DNA of 57,627 nt, from contig JAFARC010000075.1 in NCBI GenBank assembly GCA_019245755.1, positions 1-57,627 on the forward strand. Reading direction: 5' to 3'. Shown here in pieces: positions 1 to 11,616 of the stretch. Source of the stretch: Mycobacteriaceae bacterium (lineage in GTDB: Bacteria; Actinomycetota; Actinomycetes; Mycobacteriales; Mycobacteriaceae). Both the position numbers and the translations under genes were made by a program. Under the pieces are notes generated by a model, which was not told the DNA's origin, made no database searches, and saw only the letters and a list, made by a program, of their open reading frames with translations. The number at the start of each line of letters is the position of its first letter. Within the stretch, counting starts at the first letter, position 1.

Positions 1-68
1 CTGCATACCGGGCACCGTCAGGATGTCAAACTCCGGCGAGCTTACCATCGCGCGCTACCGTGGCCCTC

Positions 69-728
69 ATGACCACGCACTTCGGTAGTGGGTCAGTGAG
101 CCACTACCCGCACTTCGACTTCGATGCCCTCTACCGCGGCGAGAGCCCCGCCGCGGGGGTGCCGGCGATGACGCCGCCGCCGTGGGACACCAAGGCGCCC
201 AAGGAGTCCGTCGTAGGCTGGCAAAACGCCGGCCTGGTTCGCGGCGCCGTGCTCGACATCGGCTGCGGGCTGGGCGACAACGCGATCTACCTGGCCCGGC
301 AGGGCCATTCGGTGACCGGGCTGGACATCTCCCCGACCGCGCTGCACACCGCGAGCAGGCGGGCGGCCGACGCCGGAGTGAACGTGACGTTCGCGGTCGC
401 CGACGCCACGAGCCTGGCGAGCTATACCGATGCGTTCGACACCGTGGTCGACAGCGGGATGTTCCACTGCCTCGACGACGACGGCAAGCGCCGGTACGCC
501 GCGGCGCTGCACCGGGCCACCCGTCGCAGCGCCCGGCTGCTGCTGAGCTGCTTCTCCGACGCGAACGCCGACGACGAGTCGTGGCCGCGGCCAGTGGTGT
601 CCGAGCAGACACTGCGTGACGTGTTCGGTGGGGCTGGCTGGGACATCACGTCCATCGAAGCCGCCACCGTCCAGCGTCCCGATGGGCCGAAGATGGCGTT
701 CTTCCTCGTCGAAGCCCAGCGCCGTTGA
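69..728 (+). CDS. Class I SAM-dependent methyltransferase
   Basis: This is a small (219 aa) Rossmann-fold methyltransferase that should transfer a methyl group from S-adenosylmethionine to an unidentified small molecule. The glycine-rich SAM-binding motif I (LDIGCGLGDN, about residues 62-71) is followed by the acidic end of strand beta-2 (TGLDIS) and by an ADAT segment that fits the adenine-contacting loop. Motif IV reads VVDSGMFHCL. An ATG at 69 is preferred over the GTG at 60, but both are in frame. Its TGA stop overlaps the TTG start of the following hydrolase, so the two are probably cotranscribed. The substrate cannot be deduced. Confidence 0.85.
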   Translation: MTTHFGSGSVSHYPHFDFDALYRGESPAAGVPAMTPPPWDTKAPKESVVGWQNAGLVRGAVLDIGCGLGDNAIYLARQGHSVTGLDISPTALHTASRRAADAGVNVTFAVADATSLASYTDAFDTVVDSGMFHCLDDDGKRRYAAALHRATRRSARLLLSCFSDANADDESWPRPVVSEQTLRDVFGGAGWDITSIEAATVQRPDGPKMAFFLVEAQRR

Positions 729-1921
729 GGAACCTCGACGGCAACCAGGCGCCGATCCGGGAGGTCATCGAGGCCGGCCTGCTCGCCGGCGCGGTGACCC
801 TGGTCTGGCAGGACGGAGCGCTGCTGCAGCACAATGCCATCGGTTACCGCGACGTCGAGGCGCGGCTGCCGATGCAACAGGACACCATCTTCCGGATCGC
901 CTCGATGAGCAAACCGATCACCACCGCCGCGGCGCTTTGCCTGCTGGACGAAGGCGCCTTCACACTCGCCGACCCGGTCAGCCGCTGGCTGCCGGAACTC
1001 GCCGACATGAGGGTGCTGGACGACCCCGCGGGCCCGCTGGAACAGACCACCCCCGCGCGGCGGCTGATCACGGTCGAGGATTTGATGACCCAGCGCAGCG
1101 GGCTGGCCTACGCGTTCTCGGTGACCGGCCCGATTTCCCGGGCGTACCTGCGGCTCCCGGCGCGCCGCGACCAGGACACCTGGCTGGCCGAACTGGCGAA
1201 ACTACCGCTCGTGCACCAGCCGGGCGAGCGGCTGACCTACAGCCACGCCACCGAGGTGCTGGGCATCATCGTGTCCCGGATCGAGGGCAAGCCGCTCTGG
1301 CAGGTGCTCTCGCAGCGGATCTTCGAGCCGCTCGGCATGACGGACACCGGCTTCTGCGTCGCCGCGGACGCCCGATGCCGGGCCGCCACGATGTACACGC
1401 TCGACGAGGACAACCGGCTGCGGCACGACGTGATGGGCCCTCCGCGGATCTCGGCACCGGAGTTCTGCCAGGGCGGCGGCGGGCTCTGGTCAACCGCCGG
1501 GGACTACCTGCGGTTCGTGCAGATGCTGCTGCGCGGCGGGTCGCCGGTGCTGACGGCTCAGTCCGTGCGGCTGATGCGCACCGACCGGCTGACGGCCGCC
1601 CAGAAACGGATACCGTTTCTGGGCGCGCCCTACTGGGTGGGTCGCGGGTTCGGGCTGGGGTTGTCGGTGGTCACCGATCCCGCCAAGGCGACGCCGCTGT
1701 TCGGGCCGGGCGGTTTGGGCACGTTCAGCTGGCCCGGCGCGTACGGGACCTGGTGGCAGGCCGACCCGACCCGCGACCTGATCCTGATCTATCTGGTACA
1801 GAACCTTCCGACGTTGTCGGCAGACGCGGCGGCGGCGGTGTCGGGCAATGCCTCACAGGCCAAGCTGATGACGGCCCTGCCGAAGTTCGTGCGCCGGACC
1901 TACGCGGCCCTCGACCGATGA
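725..1921 (+). CDS. Serine hydrolase of the beta-lactamase / penicillin-binding fold
   Basis: This 398-aa protein belongs to the class C beta-lactamase-like family (PF00144), which in mycobacteria mostly contains esterases and peptidases rather than true resistance enzymes. The nucleophile motif SxxK is seen as SMSK at residues 60-63. The second motif is Tyr-Ser-His in LTYSHA, and a GPGGLGTFSW segment stands in the place of the third motif. There is no signal peptide or lipobox, so a cytoplasmic or peripheral enzyme is likely. The TTG start overlaps the TGA of the methyltransferase gene (TTGA), indicating translational coupling. The substrate is unknown. Confidence 0.85.
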   Translation: MRNLDGNQAPIREVIEAGLLAGAVTLVWQDGALLQHNAIGYRDVEARLPMQQDTIFRIASMSKPITTAAALCLLDEGAFTLADPVSRWLPELADMRVLDDPAGPLEQTTPARRLITVEDLMTQRSGLAYAFSVTGPISRAYLRLPARRDQDTWLAELAKLPLVHQPGERLTYSHATEVLGIIVSRIEGKPLWQVLSQRIFEPLGMTDTGFCVAADARCRAATMYTLDEDNRLRHDVMGPPRISAPEFCQGGGGLWSTAGDYLRFVQMLLRGGSPVLTAQSVRLMRTDRLTAAQKRIPFLGAPYWVGRGFGLGLSVVTDPAKATPLFGPGGLGTFSWPGAYGTWWQADPTRDLILIYLVQNLPTLSADAAAAVSGNASQAKLMTALPKFVRRTYAALDR

Positions 1922-1993
1922 TGCGTATGCCCAAGGCCTGGCGCCCACGGGGATCTGGGCCCGCCGCCACGAGGATCCGCACCCGATGCCGGT

Positions 1994-2461
1994 TCACGAC
2001 GCCGGGCCCTGACCGCGGACCGCGGCGGCCGCCGCACGGATCTGCGGCGTGACGAGCATGATCTGCCCCAGCACGCCATTGACGAACCCCGGCGACTCGT
2101 CGGTGGACAGCTGCTTGGCCAGCTCCACCGCCTCGTCGACGGCCACCGGTTCGGGAACGTCGTTGGCGTGCAACAACTCCCAGACCGCTACCCGCAGGAT
2201 CGCGCGGTCCACGGCCGGCAGCCGTTCCAGCGTCCAGCCCTGCAGATGCGTGGTGATCAGGTCATCGATGTGCCCCGCGTGCTCGGTCACGCCCCGGGCC
2301 ACCGTCACGGTGTACGGATTCAGCGCCGAGAGCTCCGGCCGCGATTCGGCCAGCGCGTTGCGGGTGTCGGCGACCTCGGCCGGGGACAGCCCGCGCGCCT
2401 CGGCCTCGAAGAGCAGGTCCACCGCGCGCTTGCGGGCCTGATGTCTGCCTCGATCAGGCAT
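1994..2461 (-). CDS. nusB: Transcription antitermination factor NusB
   Basis: NusB (155 aa) is an all-helical RNA-binding protein that pairs with NusE/S10 on boxA RNA to keep polymerase processive through rRNA operons. The family signature is clear: [16 protein letters not shown] at the N-terminus, the internal [18 protein letters not shown] helix, and the [23 protein letters not shown] segment near the C-terminus. Length is typical for mycobacteria. Its ATG lies 8 bp inside the end of efp, so it is the last gene of an efp-nusB operon, the arrangement known from M. tuberculosis Rv2534c-Rv2533c. Confidence 0.97.
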   Translation of the reverse strand: MPDRGRHQARKRAVDLLFEAEARGLSPAEVADTRNALAESRPELSALNPYTVTVARGVTEHAGHIDDLITTHLQGWTLERLPAVDRAILRVAVWELLHANDVPEPVAVDEAVELAKQLSTDESPGFVNGVLGQIMLVTPQIRAAAAAVRGQGPAS

Positions 2462-3017
2462 TCACCCGACCGAGGTAGCTGCCGTCGCGGGAGTCGACCT
2501 TCAGCCGGTCGCCGCTGTTGATGAACAGCGGCACGTTGATCTGGGCGCCGGTTTCCAGGGTCGCGGGCTTGGTGCCCGCGCTGGACCGGTCGCCCTGCAG
2601 GCCGGGTTCGGTGTGGGTGACCTCCAGTTCGACGGTGACCGGCAGCTCGATGTACAGCGGGGCGCCGTCGTGGAAGGCGACCTGCACCGGCATGCCTTCG
2701 AGCAGGAACCGCGCGGCGTCACCGACCAGGGACTCGGGCAGTGGGTGCTGCTCGTAGTCCTGGCTGTCCATGAACACGAAGTCGGACCCGTCGCGGTACA
2801 GGTAGGTCGTGTCGCGGCGGTCCACCGTCGCGGTGTCCACCTTCACGCCGGCGTTGAACGTCTTGTCGACGACCTTGCCCGACACCACATTCTTCAGCTT
2901 GGTCCGCACGAAAGCCGGGCCCTTGCCGGGCTTGACGTGTTGGAACTCCACGATCTGCCACAGCTGGCCGTCGATCTGCAGGACGAGCCCGTTCTTGAAG
3001 TCGGCGGTCGTTGCCAC
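2454..3017 (-). CDS. efp: Translation elongation factor P
   Basis: EF-P (187 aa) binds the ribosome next to the P-site tRNA and relieves stalling on polyproline. The KOW-like N-terminal domain begins [15 protein letters not shown]. The modification-loop region reads [10 protein letters not shown], with Lys following PG at the position that is modified in many bacteria. The two OB domains end in [16 protein letters not shown]. The GTG at 3017 is chosen because it gives the family N-terminus. The open frame continues upstream to 3170, but that extension is a low-complexity artefact. nusB follows with an 8-bp overlap. The gene normally upstream, pepQ, is here displaced by three plus-strand genes. 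Confidence 0.97.
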   Translation of the reverse strand: MATTADFKNGLVLQIDGQLWQIVEFQHVKPGKGPAFVRTKLKNVVSGKVVDKTFNAGVKVDTATVDRRDTTYLYRDGSDFVFMDSQDYEQHPLPESLVGDAARFLLEGMPVQVAFHDGAPLYIELPVTVELEVTHTEPGLQGDRSSAGTKPATLETGAQINVPLFINSGDRLKVDSRDGSYLGRVNA

Positions 3018-3121
3018 GGTCGGTCGTACTCCTCGGGAATCGGCGGGGCACCCAGCGCAGCTTACCCGCGCCGCAGTCGCCCAATACACCGCCGACCTGG
3101 CGGGAGCCGCTGTCGCAACCC

Positions 3122-3133
3122 TAGGATCGGGAT
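3122..3133 (+). promoter_or_regulatory. Putative leaderless promoter (-10 TAGGAT)
   Basis: A TAGGAT hexamer matching the mycobacterial TANNNT -10 consensus ends 6 bp before the GTG at 3134. That spacing puts the transcription start at the first base of the start codon. This is inferred from sequence only; no -35 is obvious. Confidence 0.5.
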
Positions 3134-3637
3134 GTGCCGGGCTTGCGGCGGGCGGTGTTCGTGCTGGCAATTCCGCTGAACCTGGTGCTGATCGGCTGGC
3201 TCGCCGTGGGCCGAAGCCTTTTCGGGGTCATCGCCGCATGGGGGTTTTTCGTCATGCTGGTGTTCGGCGGACCGGTGCTTGTGGTGTGCCTGGGCGTCAC
3301 AACCCTGCTGATGTACGCCCAGCCCCGCCGGCCGGGCCGGCTGACCCCCGCCCAGGCATGGTGGCAGGTGCTGTGCTGGATCGCGATGGCGCTGGCCGGG
3401 CTGACGATGGTCGATCTCGACGACACCGGCAACACGGGTTCGGTGCTGCTCAAGCTCTTCGGTGCCACCCCGGCCGCGGAGAGCGTCAGCGGCGCGTTGT
3501 TCTGGATCTCCGCCGCCGCCGGCGCCGGCGCCTGGGTGGCCCTGCTGATCGCGCTGCTGCGCGGCCAGGTGAGGCGGGTGCCCGCCGCGCCGCTATCGTC
3601 CATGATGACGTCGCGGGGGATTGGGGACCGAAGATGA
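3134..3637 (+). CDS. Conserved hypothetical multi-pass membrane protein
   Basis: I do not recognise a functional family for this 167-aa protein. Hydrophobic segments lie at about residues 6-25 ([18 protein letters not shown]), 31-58, 78-92 and 120-142, giving roughly four membrane passes. The C-terminus is short and basic. The GTG at 3134 sits directly behind a TAGGAT -10 box, favouring a leaderless start. It heads a plus-strand group with the alpha/beta hydrolase and the lipoprotein downstream, 44 bp apart from the former, and may anchor or assist those exported products. Confidence 0.7.
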   Translation: MPGLRRAVFVLAIPLNLVLIGWLAVGRSLFGVIAAWGFFVMLVFGGPVLVVCLGVTTLLMYAQPRRPGRLTPAQAWWQVLCWIAMALAGLTMVDLDDTGNTGSVLLKLFGATPAAESVSGALFWISAAAGAGAWVALLIALLRGQVRRVPAAPLSSMMTSRGIGDRR

Positions 3638-3681
3638 CCCCGGACGGCGCAGACGGCGAAAGCCGGGAAGGCTGAACCGCT

Positions 3682-5511
3682 GTGACCCTTACGGTTGCGG
3701 ACATCGAACGCTGGAACGCCGGGGACGTGCGCGAGTTCGCCGAAGCGGGCAGGGCACGGGCGGCGGCCGCGACCGACGCGGCCGAGGCTTTGAAGGTGCT
3801 ACCGGCGTTCGCCACCTGGGGCGGCACCGCCGCCGACGCGGCACGACAGGCCATCGGCGGGACCGCCCAGGCGCTCGACGCGCACAGCGATCAGGCGCTG
3901 GCGGCCGCCCGCGCCGCCGACACCGCGGCCGACGGCATCGAGAAGGTCCAGGGCGAGTTGAGGAATCTGGAAGACGAGGCGGCGAGCCTGCGCATGGTGA
4001 TCGACCCCGTCACGGACACCGTGGCGCCCGCACCGGGTTTCTTCGGCAGCCTCGCAGCGCAGGAGATGGTGGTCGGGCAGCTGCAGGCCGCGCTCGACGC
4101 GATCGTGGCAGAAGCCAACGACGTGGACGCCGAACTGGCGCAGGCGATCAACATCGCCGACGGCAAGATGCCGGTCCCGGAGGCGCCGGCTCCCCCGCTG
4201 CCGCCGCCGAACGCCCAGGCCGCCGACGTCAACAAGTGGTGGGAGTCGCTGAGCCCGGACGAGAAACAGCGGGAAATCGCCCAGCATCCCGACGTCATCG
4301 GCAACCTCAACGGCGTCCCCATCTCGGCGCGCAACGACGCCAACCTGCGCGTGCTCAACGCCGACCTCAGCCGAGTGAACGACATCGCGCGGCGTTTCGG
4401 CGTGTCAGCCGACGACGTCGTCAAGGACCCGGCCAAGTACGGCCTGTCGGCCACCGACGTGACCCGCTTCCACAACGCGGTGGAAACCCAAAACGGCCTC
4501 CGGCTGGACGCGGGCAAAGACCCCCACCAGCCCAACCCGACGTTCCTGTTCGCCTACCAGCCGGAGGCGTTCGGGGGCAAGGGCCGCGCCGCGATCGCGA
4601 TCGGCAATCCCGACACCTCACCCAACACGGCCGTGATCGTGCCCGGCACCAGCTCCAGCGTGAAAAGCGGCTGGCTGCACGGCGATCCGAGCGATGCGCT
4701 CAACCTCTATCAGCAGGCCAACAAGGCGGACCCCGCCAATCCGACCGCCGTGCTGGCCTGGATGGGCTACGACGCACCAAACGACTTCTCCGATCCACGC
4801 ATCGCCAACCCCGACCTGGCGCGCGCCGGCGGCGACGCCCTGGCCGCCGACGTCAACGGGCTGTGGGTGACCCACGAGGGAACGTCGCATGTCACGGTGC
4901 TCGGGCACTCCTACGGATCCACCACGGTTGCCGACGCATTCGCACGCAGCGGGATGCATGCCAACGATGCGGTCCTGCTGGGCTGCCCGGGGACCGACGC
5001 GGCCCACAGCGCAGCCGACTTCCACCTCGACGGGGGAAAACTGTACGTCGGCGACGCCTCCACCGATCTGGTCGGCTGGCTTGGAGACACCAACGTCCTG
5101 CACTCGGTGGTGAACGCCCCGATGGCCGATCCGCTGGGCTACTCGATCGGCCTCGGCCAAGACCCGGCCGGTGACTTGTTCGGGGCGACGCGGTTCCACG
5201 CCGAAGTCCCCGGCTCCGACGGGCTGAACGCGAACCATCCGCACTCGCACTACTACGTGATGGGCAGCGAAGCGCTGCGCAGCATGACCGACATCGTCTC
5301 CGGGCACGGCGACGCGCTGGCCTCCGAGGGCCTGATCGCCGGGACCCGCATCGAACCGCAAACCCTGAGCGGCCCGTCGCAGGTCGACGTTCCCGGCCTG
5401 GGCCGGGTCAACATACCGCACATCGACATTCCGGTCGGCCCGCCGGTGGTCTACGACCCCGAATGGGGGCGCCCCGCCGGCTCCATCCACGACGACCACC
5501 AATACCGTTGA
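3682..5511 (+). CDS. Two-domain protein: helical WXG-like N-terminus plus DUF1023 alpha/beta hydrolase
   Basis: The N-terminal ~170 residues are alanine-rich amphipathic helix of the kind seen in WXG100/ESX-associated proteins, including an AFATWGGTAADAARQ segment with a WGG turn. A proline-rich linker follows at about residues 171-185. The C-terminal half is an alpha/beta hydrolase of the DUF1023 family (PF06259): the nucleophile elbow GHSYGS places Ser at about residue 410, and a conserved WMGYDAP motif lies upstream. It resembles M. tuberculosis Rv2542, which lies next to lppA. The GTG at 3682 is used; the next gene starts inside its stop codon. The architecture recalls polymorphic-toxin or ESX substrate carriers, but no substrate is known. 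Confidence 0.8.
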   Translation: MTLTVADIERWNAGDVREFAEAGRARAAAATDAAEALKVLPAFATWGGTAADAARQAIGGTAQALDAHSDQALAAARAADTAADGIEKVQGELRNLEDEAASLRMVIDPVTDTVAPAPGFFGSLAAQEMVVGQLQAALDAIVAEANDVDAELAQAINIADGKMPVPEAPAPPLPPPNAQAADVNKWWESLSPDEKQREIAQHPDVIGNLNGVPISARNDANLRVLNADLSRVNDIARRFGVSADDVVKDPAKYGLSATDVTRFHNAVETQNGLRLDAGKDPHQPNPTFLFAYQPEAFGGKGRAAIAIGNPDTSPNTAVIVPGTSSSVKSGWLHGDPSDALNLYQQANKADPANPTAVLAWMGYDAPNDFSDPRIANPDLARAGGDALAADVNGLWVTHEGTSHVTVLGHSYGSTTVADAFARSGMHANDAVLLGCPGTDAAHSAADFHLDGGKLYVGDASTDLVGWLGDTNVLHSVVNAPMADPLGYSIGLGQDPAGDLFGATRFHAEVPGSDGLNANHPHSHYYVMGSEALRSMTDIVSGHGDALASEGLIAGTRIEPQTLSGPSQVDVPGLGRVNIPHIDIPVGPPVVYDPEWGRPAGSIHDDHQYR

Positions 5512-6068
5512 GACACCACGGCCATGCGGCACGCATCCGCGCGGGATCGCTCACCGTTGCGGCGGTTGCGGCGGTGCTGACCGGATGCGCTGCGGCCACC
5601 CACACCACCTCGTCACCAGGAGGTCCTTCGGTGAATCCGTCCGCCACGCCGCTCACCGACGACGAAACCAAGGCTCAGATCGTCGACCTCGCCAAGGAGA
5701 TCGTCGCCGTCGCCGCGCTGCAGGAAGCGACCGGGGGTTACGGCATCCAGTCGTGCAACGACCAGGGCGACCCCCCGTACCTGGGCCAGGTGGACCTGAA
5801 CTTCCAGATCCCCGCCGACGTGGACGAAAACGGTTACCTGCACAACGTCGCGGCGGCGATGACCGCCCACGGCTGGGCCGCCGGCTCCGCCCCCGGCCGC
5901 TACCTCGCCGGCATCACGTTGAACAAGAACGGCGTCACCGCCTCCATCGGACCCAACGTCGCCCACCCGCACATCGGCAATATCGAGCTCACCGGCCAAT
6001 GCCGCGACATGACCGACCACCACCACCAAGACATCCCGTCGGTCGACATCACTGCCGAGTTGCACTGA
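5508..6068 (+). CDS. LppA/LppB-like lipoprotein
   Basis: This is a predicted exported lipoprotein of 186 aa. A short basic N-terminus is followed by the hydrophobic stretch GSLTVAAVAAVLTGC, whose LTGC is a canonical lipobox with Cys at about residue 27. The mature part carries a CNDQGDPPYLGQ segment like that of the LppA family. The TTG at 5508 is chosen because it overlaps the upstream TGA (TTGA) and gives an ideal signal peptide; an upstream start at 5463 would read through the hydrolase gene. Coupling to the DUF1023 hydrolase mirrors the Rv2542-lppA-lppB neighbourhood of M. tuberculosis. Confidence 0.8.
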   Translation: MRHHGHAARIRAGSLTVAAVAAVLTGCAAATHTTSSPGGPSVNPSATPLTDDETKAQIVDLAKEIVAVAALQEATGGYGIQSCNDQGDPPYLGQVDLNFQIPADVDENGYLHNVAAAMTAHGWAAGSAPGRYLAGITLNKNGVTASIGPNVAHPHIGNIELTGQCRDMTDHHHQDIPSVDITAELH

Positions 6069-6106
6069 TCGCCGCGGCGGCGACAACGCTGCACCGAGGT
6101 GCGAGG

Positions 6107-7204
6107 TCAGTGGAGAACCGCGAGTTCCTTCGGGAACCGGGTAAGCAGCTCGGGGGCCTCGGCGGGGTCGCTGCCCACGATCAGGGTGTCCTCGATCCGG
6201 ACACCGCCGCGGTCGGGCAGATAGACGCCGGGCTCCACGGTGACCGCGGAGCCGGCGAGAAGCGTGCCGACCGACGACGCGCCGATCCCGGGCGCTTCGT
6301 GGATCTGCAGGCCCACGCCGTGGCCCAGGCCATGGCTGAAACACTCGCCGTATCCGGCGCCGGCGATCACCCGGCGCGCCGCCGCGTCGACCTCGTTGCA
6401 CGCCGCCCCGGGCACCAGCGCCTCCCGGCCCTCGCGCTGGGCGCCGGCAACCAGCTCGTAGATGTCGCGCTGCCAGTCGGCGGCCCGGCCCAGCACGAAC
6501 GTGCGTGTCATGTCGGAGTGGTACCCGCCGACCAGCGCACCGAAGTCGATCTTGACGAAGTCCCCGGTGGCCAGCACCGCGTCCGTCGGCCGGTGATGCG
6601 GCACCGCGGAATTCGCGCCGGCGGCCACGATGGTGTCGAAGGAGATTCCGTCGGCGCCGTGGTCGAGCATCAGCGACTCCAGCTCGCGGCCCACCTGTCG
6701 CTCGGTTCGGCCGGGCCGCAGACCGCCGCGGGTGACCAGGTCGGCCAGCGCCGCGTCGGCGGCCTCGCACGCCAGCCGCAGCAGCGCGATCTCGCCGGCA
6801 TCCTTGACTTCCCGCAGCGCCTCCACCATGCCCGAGGCCCGCACCAGCGCGGTGCCGCCGGACGCGCGCGCCAGCGCGTCGTGTCCGTCGACGGTGACGA
6901 CGTGGCTTTCGAACCCGAGCCGGCCGACCCCCCGGGCCGCGGCCAGCGCGGCCAGGTGCGGCCCGCAGGCCCGCTCGATCACCACCCGCAGGTCCGGAGC
7001 CTGCCGGACGGCCTGGGTGCGGTACCGGCCATCGGTGGCCAACAGCGTGTGCGCGTCGTCGTCGGCGAACACCAACAGCGCGGCGTTGGAGCCGCTGAAC
7101 CCGGACAAATACCGCACGTTTACCAGGTCGCTGACCAGCATCGCGTCCAGCCCGGCGGCGCCGAGCCGATCGCGCAGGCGGGCGCGCCGCTGGGAATGTG
7201 TCAC
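6107..7204 (-). CDS. pepQ: Xaa-Pro aminopeptidase family (M24) peptidase PepQ
   Basis: PepQ (365 aa) is a cytoplasmic metallopeptidase that removes residues preceding proline. After a creatinase-like N-terminal domain, the pita-bread domain shows all five metal ligands in order: Asp in FVKIDFGALVGGYHSDMT (two Asp), His in SHGLGHGVGLQIHE, and Glu in VEPGVYLP and GVRIEDTL. The GTG at 7204 gives the usual N-terminus THSQRRARL. It is divergent from the small membrane gene at 7237. In M. tuberculosis pepQ sits directly upstream of efp and nusB; here a 3-kb insert separates them. Confidence 0.94.
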   Translation of the reverse strand: MTHSQRRARLRDRLGAAGLDAMLVSDLVNVRYLSGFSGSNAALLVFADDDAHTLLATDGRYRTQAVRQAPDLRVVIERACGPHLAALAAARGVGRLGFESHVVTVDGHDALARASGGTALVRASGMVEALREVKDAGEIALLRLACEAADAALADLVTRGGLRPGRTERQVGRELESLMLDHGADGISFDTIVAAGANSAVPHHRPTDAVLATGDFVKIDFGALVGGYHSDMTRTFVLGRAADWQRDIYELVAGAQREGREALVPGAACNEVDAAARRVIAGAGYGECFSHGLGHGVGLQIHEAPGIGASSVGTLLAGSAVTVEPGVYLPDRGGVRIEDTLIVGSDPAEAPELLTRFPKELAVLH

Positions 7205-7223
7205 GGCACTTGACGCTACTCGC

Positions 7224-7236
7224 TACGCTCTCGGTC
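7224..7236 (+). promoter_or_regulatory. Putative leaderless promoter (-10 TACGCT)
   Basis: TACGCT (7224-7229) lies 7 bp before the ATG at 7237, matching TANNNT plus leaderless spacing. The same 33-bp gap must also hold the divergent pepQ promoter. Confidence 0.45.
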
Positions 7237-7739
7237 ATGAGGTCATGGTTGTTGCGCGGTTTGGTCCTCGCGTTATTGATGGTCGTCCTGCGGTTGGTGC
7301 AGGGCACGATGATCAACACCTGGGAAACCCAATCGGGTCTGATCAGCATCTTCCTGGTGGCGGTCTTCGTCATCGTGGTACTGGTCTGGGGCTTTTGGGA
7401 CGGCCGCTCCGACGCCCGCGCGCAACCCGACCCCGCCCGCCGCTCCGATCTGGCGATGACCTGGCTGCTGGCCGGCCTGCTCGCCGGCGTCGTGAGCGGC
7501 GCGGTCTGCTGGGTCATCTCGATGTTCGACAAGGGGCTCTACGTCGGCGGCCTCATCAACGAGGTCACCACGTTCGCGGCGTTCACCGCACTGCTGGTGT
7601 TCGTCGGCGCGGTCCTCGGCTTCGGAGTCGGCCGCTGGCTCATCGACCGGCGATACGACAAGGAAGGGACGTCGCGCCGCCAGGAGGGCGACGACAACGC
7701 AGACACCGACGTGTTCGAGGCGGTACGGGAGGCCAAGCG

Positions 7740-9916
<2,177 letters not shown>

Positions 9917-9917
<1 letters not shown>

Positions 9918-11113
9918 CACGGCGACCCGGAGAGCTCGCGCGCCCCGACCGCGCGAAGGTACGACTCGATGTTTGTTTGCGTCTCAGCCAGCGAGTCACC
10001 ACCGAACTTCTCCAGCACCGCGCGGGACAGCACCAGCGCCACCATCGTCTCCACCACCACCCCGGCCGCCGGGACGGCGCAGACGTCGGAGCGCTGGTGG
10101 ATCGCGACGGCCTCGCCGCCGGTTGCCATGTCGACGGTCGCCAACGGGCGCGGCACGGTGGAAATCGGCTTCATCGCCGCCCGCACCCGCAGCGGTTGAC
10201 CGTTGGTCATGCCGCCCTCCAGGCCGCCGGCGCGGTTGGTGGAGCGCACCACACCGTCGGGGCCGGGATACATCTCGTCGTGCGCGACGCTGCCGCGGCG
10301 GCGGGCCGTTTCGAAGCCGTCGCCGATCTCGACGCCCTTGATCGCCTGGATGCCCATCACGGCGGCGGCCAGTTGGCTGTCGAGCCGGTTGTCGCCGCTG
10401 GTGAACGAGCCGAGCCCGACCGGCAGGCCGAGCGCCACCACCTCGACGACCCCGCCGAGCGTGTCGCCGTCCTTCTTGGCGGCCTCGATCTCGTCGATCA
10501 TCGCCTGTTCGGCGTCCCGGTCGAAGGCCCGCACGGGGCTGGCGTCGATCGCGTCGACATCGCAGGCCGCCGGCGGCGGCCCGTCGTAGGGCTTCGAGGC
10601 CCCGATCGAGATCACGTGCGACAGCACTTCCACCCCCAGCACCTGGCGCAAAAACTGCCGGGCGACCGTGCCCGCGGCCACGCGCGCGGCGGTCTCCCGG
10701 GCGCTGGCGCGTTCGAGCACCGGGCGCGCGTCCTGGAAGCCGTACTTGAGCATGCCCGCATAGTCGGCGTGGCCCGGGCGGGGCCGGGTCAGCGGCGCGT
10801 TGCGGGCGACATCTTCGAGTTCTGCGGGGTCCACCGGGTCGGCGGCCATCACGGTTTCCCACTTCGGCCACTCGGTGTTGCCGATCTCGATGGCGATCGG
10901 CCCGCCCAGCGTGACCCCGTGACGCACACCGGCCAGCACGGTGACGTGGTCGGCCTCGAACTTCATCCGGGCGCCCCGACCGTAGCCGAGCCGACGCCGG
11001 GCCAGCTGCGCGGCGATGTCGGCAGAGGTGACACGGACGCCGGCGACCATGCCTTCGAGCACGGTCACCAGCGCGCGACCATGCGATTCGCCGGCCGTCG
11101 TCCATCGCAACAC
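9917..11113 (-). CDS. aroC: Chorismate synthase
   Basis: AroC (398 aa; AroF in M. tuberculosis nomenclature) removes phosphate from EPSP to make chorismate and needs reduced FMN. The N-terminal signature [14 protein letters not shown], the GYGRGARM motif, the RPRPGHADY segment and the [12 protein letters not shown] helix are textbook. The GTG at 11113 is taken because the family begins exactly there; the frame is open further upstream to 11353 but encodes nothing family-like. It is the first gene of aroC-aroK-aroB-aroQ and lies 35 bp behind an SRPBCC gene that may share its transcript. Confidence 0.97.
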
Positions 11114-11148
11114 GTGACCATCTTCCCATGTCGCGGTCGCCGCTCCGG

Positions 11149-11616
11149 CTAGCCGCGGTAGCGGTCGGCCAGCCGGGTCAGCGTCGCCTCGATGCCGGCG
11201 GCGTTGCGGTTGGCGAAACCCGTTCGCTCGTAGTAGTTCAACCGGTCGGTGACCCCGGTGTCGCGGTAGTCGAACGTCTCGGTCACCCGGGTGACGGTCG
11301 GTGACACCGAGGTGAACTCCCAGCGCCAGTGGTGTCCGAACGGGTGGCGCCACTCGATCAGCTCATCGGGTTTCAGCGCGGTGACGGTGCTGGTGATCCG
11401 GTACGGCAACCCGAACATCTTCATCTTCGTCGAGAACCGCGCACCCGGAACCAATCTTGGTGGAGCGTCGATGTTGTCGCCGACGGTGCCCGAACCGTCG
11501 AGTTCGTGGTGGCGACGCGGGTCGGCGACGATGCCGAACAACTCGGCCGCCGGCGCGCGCACCTCAACGGCGCGGCTCACCTGCCGCGGGCCCGCATCGA
11601 CGATCTCGACGCTCAT
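11149..11616 (-). CDS. SRPBCC (polyketide cyclase/dehydrase-like) protein
   Basis: This 155-aa protein has the START/SRPBCC hydrophobic-pocket fold. It opens with an [24 protein letters not shown] segment, the typical beta1-alpha1 part, and includes a [17 protein letters not shown] strand pair and a long C-terminal helix. The ligand is unknown. The ATG at 11616 overlaps the stop of the SDR gene upstream (ATGA), so the two are a coupled pair wedged between aroE and aroC. The open frame runs up to 11838 in antisense-like sequence, which I reject. Confidence 0.82.
   Translation of the reverse strand: MSVEIVDAGPRQVSRAVEVRAPAAELFGIVADPRRHHELDGSGTVGDNIDAPPRLVPGARFSTKMKMFGLPYRITSTVTALKPDELIEWRHPFGHHWRWEFTSVSPTVTRVTETFDYRDTGVTDRLNYYERTGFANRNAAGIEATLTRLADRYRG

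Noticed and set aside
616..2052. Long plus-strand frame over the beta-lactamase-fold gene
   Set aside because: It is a Pro/Arg/Gly-rich out-of-frame shadow; the alternative frame at 725-1921 has the SxxK and other motifs.
3018..3170. N-terminal extension of efp
   Set aside because: EF-P has a fixed length near 187 aa and GTG 3017 reproduces its N-terminus; the upstream codons are intergenic, GC-rich sequence that includes the divergent promoter.
5613..7532. 639-aa minus-strand frame across the lipoprotein, pepQ and the small membrane gene
   Set aside because: Arg-rich composition and overlap with three genes that have clear motifs; a high-GC shadow.
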